Assembly (NCBI GenBank): GCA_017562135.1
Contig: QEYB01001329.1
Coordinates: 62,001 to 126,000, forward strand
Source of the DNA: Dipylidium caninum
Lineage: Eukaryota > Platyhelminthes > Cestoda > Cyclophyllidea > Dipylidiidae
DNA: 64,000 nucleotides
Direction of reading: 5' to 3'
This document shows, in pieces, positions 56,252 through 64,000 of the stretch. The notes under the pieces were generated by a model. It was not told the DNA's origin and searched no databases. It saw only the letters and a program-made list of their open reading frames with translations. The position numbers were made by a program, and so were the translations under genes. Position 1 is the stretch's first letter, and each line of letters starts with the position of its first letter.

Positions 56252-57805
56252 GTGTACACGCAATTTTTGGCGTTGCAGCCTTTTGTTGGGAATGAGGTTA
56301 AACAGGCACAGACCTCTTCCAGCTTCGTTCATTTCGAGGTCACAGACATGGAAATCACCACACGATGTTATACGCGGTCCAATTGTCTAGCGCTTCCTTC
56401 ATCAGGGCATTCAGCTCTAATGCCACGGTGGAAGTCGCACGCGCATACACTCGTGAGGCTGCAAACCACTGGACCCTCCCACCACTCGCTTCCATCTCTG
56501 CCACCGAGCGATGAGCTGTCTGTGACTGATTGAGAAAATAGATGACAACTTGGATAGCTTGAGGACGGCGGCCGTAAGACTGAAGGAGCAACTTGACCGC
56601 ACCGAGGATGATAATCTCCAACTCAAGGAAGAAGTAAGCGAGCACGAGGTGAAGCAGACGTAGGTGATTGGATTTCAGTCCATTGCAAAGTGATGAATGG
56701 CGATCAGGTCGCAAGCATCAGCGGATGCTGCAGATGGCATATCGAGGAAAGAAAGCAGGCAAAAAGATAGCAATGAGGATATATGGATGAGGAAATGTAA
56801 GGTACGATGGTGGAGACGGCCCACAAAATGAAAGAACCATAGTTCCTCCCGGCCACAGTTTGCGAGATGGTCAGTCTGATATGAATCTCAAGAGTCTGTT
56901 GATTCGCATTGGTCGGTTGACGTTAGAGTAGATAACATGCAGAGGGTAGGGGGTTGACGGGCACCGCAGTGACCGCAGGAATAACGGGACGCAACTTTTC
57001 CCACGCATTCCCCCAGCAGCCCTCTTCAGCGTTGCCTCGGGCTCGATTTCTTCTTTCTTGCTTAGAAGATCCTCTTCCTCGACGCAATCAAACGATCCTT
57101 GCAGCCAGACTGCCTAATCAAAGTGGCCAATGTTATGTTCAATCAGTTACGATGCATAGAGGTGTTGCGGGCAGAGAATGGGAGGCCACGTTTTGATTTC
57201 AAGCAGGCGCCACATCTCCCTTGGGGTGTAATTTCACTTTGACCAACATGCGCTTTATGGCTCTGGCGAGGTAAGCGAGGTTGTGCAAAAGGAATATGCT
57301 TCGACACATTTAGTTTGACAGTGGAGTAGATTATTTCTGTCCACACCTTTACGACTCCGTCCATTCTCGACCTTCCTTTACAGCAAACTTCCTGGTACAC
57401 TCATCGCTTCTGCCGAACAGTAAGAAGGACAGCATCACTCTCGTACGGCAAACCTAAGTCGCGTCGATGTGTACCGTGTAAAAATTTTAAGTCACGCGTT
57501 CGAGGGGACCGTTAGAGTGGAGGGAAGGGGATTCCTCCTCCGGTGAAGCTGACACATCAACACTGTCCATGTGCAACAACTCTGAAGTATAGATTGCAGG
57601 AAAGAAGGCACTAATATAATCTGCAGTAAGCTGGAATGCTGATGGTGTTACGCAAACCACTGAGTCCACTTCCCACTATCTTGTGAATAGCCAGCGATCT
57701 AGCTATCACGTAATTCTCTTCACGACATCCGTGCAGAGGAAGTTTGTGATGACATTCCTTCCTGGAAGTTGCTCTCAATGAAGCCCTGTTGTCACGACTT
57801 TTCTA
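56252..57805 (+). CDS. Gene X, internal exons, arm 2 (unidentified, partly broken)
   Basis: An acceptor (TTGGCGTTGCAG) ends at 56,278, followed by VGNEVKQAQTSSSFVHFEVT, then after a frame change ASFIRAFSSNATVEVARAYT and REAANHW. A 45-codon open stretch at 56,526-56,663 is coiled-coil-like (EKIDDNLDSLRTAAVRLKEQ, then EDDNLQLKEEVSEHEV). Next come QLRCIEVL and GRPRFDFKQAP, then a 113-bp intron at 57,271-57,383 (CTGGCGAG|GTAAGCGAGG to CCTTCCTTTACAG). The same peptides recur in the same order in the diverged fragment at 34.17-35.0 kb and partly at 12.96-13.44 kb, showing past selection on these frames. A 22-bp insertion near 57.06 kb and frame changes suggest that this copy is no longer intact. 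Family unknown. Confidence 0.42.
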
Positions 57806-58057
57806 TTGCAGAAGGAAATGGTCCCTCCTTCTGGTGGCAGTAACAAGGTAGAGATTGTAGGCTTCATCTACTCCTGCTTCTCCACACTGCCACACACGCA
57901 AGGGCAAATTGACGAAATAGCTTTCTTGACCGATTATTGGATAGACAGCATTTTTGTGCCACTGAGCACCGAGTGCAGCAAGAAAGAAGCAGCGGGAAGG
58001 GCCGCTTCCAGCGCCGACTTAGCCGCATTTGAGAGAAGCACTGTGACGGAGTCTTAA
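57806..58057 (+). CDS. Gene X, last exon, arm 2
   Basis: A strong acceptor (TTTTCTATTGCAG) ends at 57,811. The exon is open for 82 residues to TAA 58,055-58,057: KEMVPPSGGSNKVEIVGFIY, LPHTQGQIDEIAFLTDYWID, SIFVPLSTECSKKEAAGRAA, ending ERSTVTES. Diverged copies at 12.5, 36.1-36.4 and 50.3-50.5 kb keep parts of this exon in frame, which is the best evidence in the window for a real protein family. No domain is recognised. The GTTGACTAGTG-type block that follows (about 58,070-58,210) travels with the exon in every copy and may be its 3' untranslated region. Confidence 0.5.
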   Translation: MQKEMVPPSGGSNKVEIVGFIYSCFSTLPHTQGQIDEIAFLTDYWIDSIFVPLSTECSKKEAAGRAASSADLAAFERSTVTES

Positions 58058-58069
58058 ATACGCCCAAGC

Positions 58070-58230
58070 TTAAGTCAGTTTCTGCCGACTGCAGCTCAAG
58101 ATGTTCTGACGAGTAGTCACTTGAGCGTACAAAGTGTGCAGGCCAGTAGTCATCTCCGAACAGTCCAGTCGTCCTACGAGCCCACTAGTCAAGCGTGACT
58201 GGATGTCAGTTGTTGATTTCTAGGTTGAAA
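58070..58230 (-). repeat. F5 conserved noncoding block
   Basis: On the minus strand: GACATCCAGTCACGCTTGAC then TAGTGGGCTCG and GACTGGACTG. Related blocks are at 12,275, 30,820-30,870, 36,420-36,455 (reverse), 50,095-50,150 and 53,400. It always lies just beyond the stop codon of a gene X-like last exon. Confidence 0.6.
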
Positions 58231-58561
58231 ATCCGCTCACTGCGCATTGCCTGAGCGGCAATCAGTGTATTTCTCAGACCAGTCACACCCCAAAGAAATA
58301 CAATTCAACGCCTGTTAATCACGACCCAATTGCGCGCGCCCCTCTGATGTGACTCCTCAACGCCCCCACCTCACCCTGAGGTGTGAAGAAAAATCTTTGG
58401 TAGAGAAAAAAAGCTGCTGATTGAGGATGGGAAGAGGTGGAAATCCGTTTTATAGAAGGAAGCCCCATTGTAAAAGATAGGCTGGGTGAAAAGAAGATCC
58501 TGAGTCTGGGAAGAAGAAGGTGCGAGAGCGTGGTGAGAAGTCAGTAGAAGTTGAATAGTTT

Positions 58562-58968
58562 GTTGCATTCACCGCCGCATGTGTCTGTGTATTTGACGAA
58601 CTCCCCGACGCACACGCCGACCTTAAAACAACAACCTACACCTTCCAACGAATTGCATTCACCGCCCTCTTAACCCTCCATCTTCGTGACAACTGCCAGA
58701 CTTTCTGCTCTGCACTACTTCGTGGAGGTGGCCAATGCTCAACGCACTTGACGAGTTGTGCACGGGCCCAACCGCTTTCTACACTCAACTGTTTCCTTTC
58801 ACTCCAACTCGTCTCCCATTCGTTCTCCCCGCCGTCCCCTCTCCGCCATCCTCATCGACCGTTTTGCAAGTGCGTGATGGATTAAGCGGGCACCTGTCCA
58901 CTGTCACCCTTGACACTTTAACTCAACTCCTCTTGGGCAGAGAAGAGTGGTCAGGGTCGGATATATGA
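58562..58968 (+). pseudogene. Frameshifted copy of the 135-aa frame
   Basis: Mirror of 30,058-30,465. One T is missing at 58,592-58,594 and one substitution changes Phe to Cys (GAGTTGTGCACGG against GAGTTTTGCACGG). The remaining 77-codon frame (58,735-58,968) is in the original phase. Confidence 0.55.
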
Positions 58969-58979
58969 TTCGGTTGGAG

Positions 58980-59900
58980 ACGTGCGCTAAATAATGAGAC
59001 TACTGGAATGATTTGTGGGAAGGGAGGCGAGCCACATGGAAGCATCGATGCGAAGCTCCTCTTCGCCACATCGGATTAGAGGGGCAATTATAGAGACGCG
59101 TCTATTCCCCTTTGTGACTGTCAAGATAGAAACAGAGGGATGAAAATTTATCGCACAACCCTGGGTCACCTATGTTATAGAACGCTATTTACCTTTTGAA
59201 GAGTAATGGAGGATGCCTTTAAAAAACTAGTCCAACTGAAGTCTTCAATAGCAAGGGGGGTTGCGCTATGCCAATGGAAACTAATAGCGAACAAAAGAAG
59301 TCCACCGACACCATGATTTAGCGTCGCCGCATAGTGTGACAATCAAATTTAAAGTCAACTGATTGGGGAAAGCGGTTTTGTGAGCTCGTGGAGGAATAAA
59401 TTTGGGGAGAGTGTAGTGAAATTGGTACTGAAAGTCAATTTTATGGGAGGAAGAAAGGAGAGGGAGATAGGGGTGCATTAGCATGTGATAAGTGGAGGTC
59501 GATGTTAACTAGAGTGTTGGCTTGAGCAATGTCGTTTGTTGAAATGGTCAAATGAGAAGACGACTGATGTCCTGCGCTCCGGGAGGAAGGGCTGGAGACC
59601 AGTGGAACGCAGTAGGTGTTCTACGATAACCAGTTGACAGGTTGCTTCTTATTGACGTGTCATATGCCATGTGCAAACACATAATCATCTCAGCAACATC
59701 GTTGAGTGACATTGAGCAAGTTGTGATGGGCATAAATTTAATGAATATAAACACGACAAATTATTTGACAGGCTAATAACCTCCGGCAGAGTTGTCAAAG
59801 CAAAAAGTGTTAAGTTTTCACTGCACAATAGGTAGAGACAGGTTTGCTGTTGCTACTTTGGAGGAGCAATTGATATCGTTGGAAGAGAAGGGTATGGTTA
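58980..59900 (+). repeat. F2 dispersed repeat, copy spanning the arm 2 edge
   Basis: Best-preserved F2 copy; aligns with 14.42-15.24 kb along its length. Only the part up to 59,541 is duplicated in arm 1. Confidence 0.7.
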
Positions 59901-60365
59901 GAAATTCCTGTAGCGATTCAGAGGTGCTAGTGGATTTGGTGGTTGTCGGGCAATTACGTCACTGAAAAATGTGCTGATGGACGTAAAATTTATACTATGA
60001 GGCAGAAATAAAACGTTCTCAGATCTTCTTAGTTTCGAAGTTCTTCAGTTATTCTACGATTACTGTTGTATCGGAATGTCGTTTTGTCTGGTGAGAATTT
60101 ATGCCTCTTGAGTTCTTAACTACGTTTATTGAATTCAGCACCATCGAGTGCGTTTTCTGCGTTTGAAGACGCTGAATCATGAGTGCGCAGGAACTCCCTT
60201 CACACCTCCTGACGGTGTGGACATTCGACAAGCTCCCGTAAGGGCTGGTAGTGTGGTTATTTTAAACATTTACACGATGATAATAAAGCCAACATAATTA
60301 AATTTGATGTTGCAGTTTATTGACACGTGTCATGATACAACAAAGTAGAGAGCAATCAGCTAGAC
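59901..60365. other. No gene supported
   Basis: AT-rich stretch with one 60-aa minus frame (60,049-60,231) lacking support. Confidence 0.35.
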
Positions 60366-60971
60366 TTGAACGAAATGCGCTGGCATCCGTCAACATTGAC
60401 AACCGATCCTTTTGATGACCACAACTCGTCTCGTCTCGACAGCTCGATAAGCTCTGAAGTCACGCCCAGCTTAAACCTCGCCTCCACGGGCAACGACGAA
60501 GACGACAAGGACGCTGCGGACGATAAGGAGAAGGGGGAAATTGACGAAATAACTGAGGGAAACTTCTGCGATGTTGCTCTTGCATGCAAGAAGAGTTGAC
60601 TCGCAAGCGGAGGTGAATAACTGCCATGCACACGGGGTAAATCGCATCGACTTAACGTTGAGAACTATGAAAGCTCTGGAAAAGAACATCATCAAATTGT
60701 ATGGACAAAATGTGAGGAGGCGGTCAAGCGGCACGACGCAATAAGCGAAGAAGTATGGTTTCATGTGAATGGGAAGAAGGGAAACGAGGCATCCTTCCCC
60801 ACAGACGTTTCAAATACAGTTTGGTTTGCTTTCGGATTGGGTTTCTGCGACCTTCTTGCTGTAGGATGCACTGGTGTAGAATTGGTAATGGAGGGAACTC
60901 TTGCAATTCTGCAGCCGAAAATAGAAAATCAAACAATACAATGTTATACAAGCCCAACGCCAAGAAGGTAA
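60366..60971 (+). CDS. Coding-like locus in three successive frames, unidentified
   Basis: First frame, ATG-capable at 60,375: polar then very acidic (LDSSISSEVTPSLNLASTGN, DEDDKDAADDKEKGEIDE), ending ACKKS at about 60,599. Second, overlapping the first stop: SQAEVNNCHAHGVNRIDLTL followed by RTMKALEKNIIKLYGQNVRR to about 60,742. Third: open for about 117 codons from about 60,621 to TAA 60,969-60,971, with VWTKCEEAVKRHDAISEEVW, NTVWFAFGLGFCDLLAVGCT and VELVMEGTLAILQPKIENQT. Each looks like genuine protein, so the locus probably has small introns or frameshifts; the second and third overlap and cannot both be right. The third contains a hydrophobic segment. Family unknown. Confidence 0.42.
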
Positions 60972-62591
60972 TGCAAAACTGTAACTGGGTGGTTCGTTAG
61001 AATTAAAGTAGCATTTAGTGAGAATATGCGAAGAACAGAGTGTGGATAATTTTGTTAGCGGCCTGTTACTCGCACGTGCGCAAACCTCACCGACCTCATG
61101 CGCTACGTGCAAGGGGCACTGTGGAGTAGGACTTCTTCGACTTCCGGGAGGGCGGCACCGTCACCAGGACCGTCGTAAATAAAGCGATGGCTGCATTTTG
61201 TCCTTTTTTGCTTTCGAATAAATTCACAGCAGAAAGAAATGCGCCTGTATCATTTTTCCACTTCCCGTGCGCTAATTGGCGTTATTTCCCACCCCGATTG
61301 GGAGGGTGAGAGCTTTCATCCACATATGTGTTTACTTCAAGACTCCTAACCGATGCGTTATTCTCCACTCTGGACAGTTCATCAGACGCAATTAGGGCTC
61401 CCGGTGGTAATAAGTAATGATCCCACAAGTATTCTCTCTGCGTCCTTACACCAGGCGCCGGTGTAAAGCTTGTGCCTGGTGGAGTTGATGTGAGTTCAAC
61501 ATCGACAACGCTTTCCTTCGTCTAAAACCGCATTGCAAACTCGAAAAACTTAGGGGAAATTGGTGCCCCTGTCCTGCCTCTCGCCTTGGTGGTTATGCGG
61601 GGGGCTGAGAGTGATGCCAATTAGTTAAGATCCAACTCGCATTAGAGCGCAAGTGGGTTCAGCCACGCCGTGACATCTCACTGGGAATGTGGCGCACAGA
61701 TGAGGAGTGATATAATTTCGACCAGCTCCACTTCATATCATAAAGTGGAGTTGAGCTCCGCTGTTTGTACTATTTTGATGTGCTTTTTTATTCTTCCAAA
61801 ACCAATGAAATAGGTGTTAAATGGGAGTACAATTGCACTGGGCGGTTACGCTTCTTTGAATGTACATTTAACGAGATAAGTGTTGTGCCAGAGCGCGACA
61901 CCACTTCTGTTAGGCGACACTGATATTACACGAAATGCAGCCCAAAATTGTTATCATTCTAAGAAAGTTCCGTCTCTCCCCGGTTCCACCTCGTGACGCT
62001 CAGTGATGCTGGCAAATCGGTGATGCACCATATGCAAACGCGCACTTACCCATCTTCATGAGGCAAAATTGTGCTTTCAAATGGCAGCTGTCGTCTCCAT
62101 TTTCCACTCATGAGGCTACAAAATTCGTCAGTCTCTCCAGACATCCTCCCACGGGCTGAGGCCATAGGCGCGCCAATGTGGAGGTGGGTGGATAAGATGC
62201 ATCGCTAAGCCGCCTCTCCCTACTTCCCGACCTCCCGAAGACTCCACTTCACTCCTCATCACTAGCTTCATACCGCCTGAGTGCATAGCAAGATTACATG
62301 ACGATTTGGGGAAGTCGTTTAGGAGTCCATTGTCGGTTTTCAAACCTAACTTTTCTGGCATGTCCTCATGCAGTTAGTGTTAATTGTCACCTCTGTTACA
62401 CCCGATCAACTGCAACTCACGCTGTATTAATCACCGACACTGATTACAATGGAGGGAAAGTCACAAAACCTTTTCAAAGTTCATTTAACTCGTCGGAAAC
62501 GCGATGTAAACAGGTCAGCCACGTAGATGTTGTCCTGCTCGGGAGCCACTCTTGCACATATCAGTTTGCCTGCACAATTAGGTCGGCGTTG
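60972..62591. other. No gene supported
   Basis: Short unsupported frames only (for example 62,298-62,603 plus, 101 aa; 60,810-61,112 minus, 100 aa, antisense to the locus above). Nothing else is recognised. Confidence 0.35.
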
Positions 62592-63011
62592 TCACCTACG
62601 TAGAACGGACGACTGGGTGACTTGCTCTCTTAAGGTCAAGCTTACATGTGACTGGACATAGGTGCTTAGCATCGCCAGCAACATTTGCGAGCATTCACGT
62701 GTTCTTTCAGTTACGCCCGAGATCATTTTGTCGTGAAGGTAGAAACGGCATGAATGCAAATCTATGGCGGAGTTGGTGTTTGGAACATACCCTTTCTCAA
62801 CAGTCCACTTCATTTCGTTCCACGTTCTGCGTGGAAATATGATTGATAAGCGCTTCGCACATGATTGGTGGCAATTTCTACTCGATTCATCGTTTATCGT
62901 GATGGTGAGATGACGTGGCCTTCTTCCCAGGCTACTTGCTTCAGTGGACATCGCAGTCTGCTGCCGCCTGTCTTCTCCTACCTCAAATATTGTAGCCGTG
63001 ACGAAAGGCAC
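62592..63011 (-). CDS. EVGEDR family frame 1, 139 aa
   Basis: Minus-strand frame from 63,011 to stop at 62,592. The N-terminal part FEVGEDRRQQTAMSTEASSL followed by GRRPRH matches LEVGEDR...QQTAISTETSSL and NRRPRQ on the plus strand at 63.57 kb, in frame, with an insertion there of five residues. The rest (NDESSRNCHQSCAKRLSIIF, RRTWNEMKWTVEKGYVPNTN) is balanced and protein-like and shares only a weak N-x-C region with the second copy. GAG|GTAGGAG at the motif could act as a splice donor instead, in which case the motif would be noncoding. Family unknown. Confidence 0.42.
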   Translation of the reverse strand: MPFVTATIFEVGEDRRQQTAMSTEASSLGRRPRHLTITINDESSRNCHQSCAKRLSIIFPRRTWNEMKWTVEKGYVPNTNSAIDLHSCRFYLHDKMISGVTERTRECSQMLLAMLSTYVQSHVSLTLREQVTQSSVLRR

Positions 63012-63513
63012 TGACCACTTGACAAAGGCTGCGTCATCTGGTGCCTATGCTCGAAGCTCCCCTCTGCTGTGGAACACTGGTATTTCACCCGCCTCCCTCT
63101 GCCCACACCTACTTCGCAGTACTGTTGCTTTTTTCGTCACTTTTTCTTCCCTAAAATAAAAATTACCTACAGTGCATACTGGCGCCCTCTCATCAGAGGC
63201 GAATGATGAAGTCCAAGTGCATTCTCCCTCGTGTGCGCACAGTCAACAGACAGACAAGGTGCCTTTCCACCACTAACAAGGGCACTTTCAGGAGTCTTGC
63301 GTCTGGCAATCAGCTTCAACATCGATGATGCAGAGCATGTGAAGTAAACTTCAGAGGAGGCTGTCGAGTGTCGCAGATAATTATGAAGCAGTGATATCAG
63401 AGGTGACGAAGAACGTGTGAATGGAACAGACCTATGTATTTGCCACTCGCCACGTGTCCCACCTGACTATAGGCCCAGATACATGAACCCCCAGCGTCCG
63501 GTATAGGCACCAG
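63012..63513. other. Interval between the EVGEDR pair
   Basis: About 500 bp between two divergently oriented frames. No promoter motif is clear. Confidence 0.3.
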
Positions 63514-63807
63514 GTGGTGCGGCTTAGTGTCAGATGGTCAGTGCCTCCCGTCCTGGCTGCAAGATTGGAGGTAGGAGAAGACAGGCAGCACCCAGCTACT
63601 CAGCAGCAGACTGCGATATCGACGGAGACAAGTAGCCTGAACAGAAGGCCACGTCAACAGCAGTTTAAACCACGAAGTGAATTTCGAAGTGATTGTCAAA
63701 ACTCCTGTCTTCACGTCCATGGCATGCGTGTCATACTGGCATCTAAAATTCTGTGGAGAATTCCGTGCATGCTGGGAACTGGGAAGTGGGCACCTCGGAT
63801 CGGCTAG
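63514..63807 (+). CDS. EVGEDR family frame 2, 97 aa
   Basis: First in-frame candidate start GTG 63,514, stop TAG 63,805-63,807. Residues 15-45 carry the LEVGEDR...QQQTAISTETSS block shared with the minus-strand frame at 62.9 kb. The downstream part (EFRSDCQNSCLHVHGMRVIL) diverges. The two copies are head to head about 0.5 kb apart. It may continue beyond a splice site that I cannot place. Confidence 0.38.
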   Translation: MVRLSVRWSVPPVLAARLEVGEDRQHPATQQQTAISTETSSLNRRPRQQQFKPRSEFRSDCQNSCLHVHGMRVILASKILWRIPCMLGTGKWAPRIG

Positions 63808-64000
63808 TCAAAGGGCCATCTGGTCCACGTTTCTGGATTCACTCAGACTGATTTAGTGGGCTTCCAGCACAAGCACCAGAACGCGCACCATCGTTTCCTC
63901 ATTTTGTATTCCATATTAATTTGCCCAACAACAACTCGGACGGACTAAGTGTGCTTCCGTCGTCGTTCCACTTCACTCCACTCCCTTCAACTTCTCCTAT

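Larger units (their letters stand above)
50739..59541 (-). repeat. Large inverted duplication, arm 2 (about 8.8 kb)
   Basis: Inverted partner of 29,482-39,112. Shorter than arm 1 by the 844-bp segment, longer by 22 bp near 57.06 kb. The outer edge at 59,541 falls inside an F2 element that continues undisturbed to about 59,900, so this side keeps the older context. The inner edge starts at CTGTAACGGGATT. Confidence 0.95.

Noticed and set aside
29482..59541. A single giant transposon with 9-kb terminal inverted repeats
   Set aside because: No target duplication at the outer edges, no transposase-like gene in the spacer, and the arm 2 edge lies inside an older F2 element that continues outward, so the edges are not element ends.
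1..64000. Reverse transcriptase, integrase or transposase domains
   Set aside because: I looked for catalytic motifs such as (Y/F)xDD and zinc knuckles in the coding-like stretches and found none convincing; heavily decayed copies could still be missed by eye.

Overview
The window looks like gene-poor, repeat-rich nuclear DNA from an animal. It has no operons, no Shine-Dalgarno-spaced genes and no long open frames outside a satellite. Coding-like stretches are short and bounded by GT...AG splice signals with very short introns (62, 68, 68, 111 and 113 bp). A 5S rRNA-like sequence has a metazoan layout. Short introns, mid-forties GC (by eye, not computed) and the 5S sequence would fit a parasitic worm, perhaps a flatworm, but that is an inference with low confidence. 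I could not name any protein family, and no reverse transcriptase, transposase, viral, tRNA or CRISPR signature is visible.

Layout. Left third (1-27.7 kb): a mosaic of diverged dispersed repeats. I label two of these F1 and F4. They carry coding remnants and meet tail to tail (F4 then reversed F1) at about 8.58 kb, 19.75 kb and 22.9 kb. Two F4 copies form a small, nearly identical inverted repeat (about 5.84-6.33 and 8.83-9.32 kb) around one F1 copy. A third family, F2, occurs at 4.4, 14.4 and 16.8 kb and in the right half. The 5S-like gene lies on the minus strand at 21.84-21.95 kb. The best gene model is a two-exon frame of 158 aa at 18.77-19.31 kb.

Middle (27.77-29.48 kb): a satellite of about nine and a half units of about 183 bp, which stops where a very large inverted duplication begins.

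Right half: the arms of that duplication are 29,482-39,112 and 50,739-59,541, about 99% identical by eye, around a single-copy spacer of 11.6 kb. The arms differ by an 844-bp segment present only in arm 1, a 22-bp insertion in arm 2, and several one-base homopolymer changes that break frames in one arm. Each arm holds an unidentified multi-exon gene (here gene X), a second diverged fragment of it, a tandemly duplicated block containing a strongly conserved 240-266 bp repeat (R), and some lone open frames. The spacer has several coding-like fragments, best at 40.56-41.25 kb. Beyond arm 2 there is a coding-like locus at 60.37-60.97 kb and an inverted pair of related frames at 62.6-63.8 kb.

The region reads as a nursery or graveyard of duplicated, rearranged multi-exon gene fragments rather than a set of cooperating genes. 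Inverted duplication is the dominant theme at scales from 0.5 kb to 30 kb. Family labels F1 to F7, R and gene X are mine. Similarities were found by reading, not by running an aligner.
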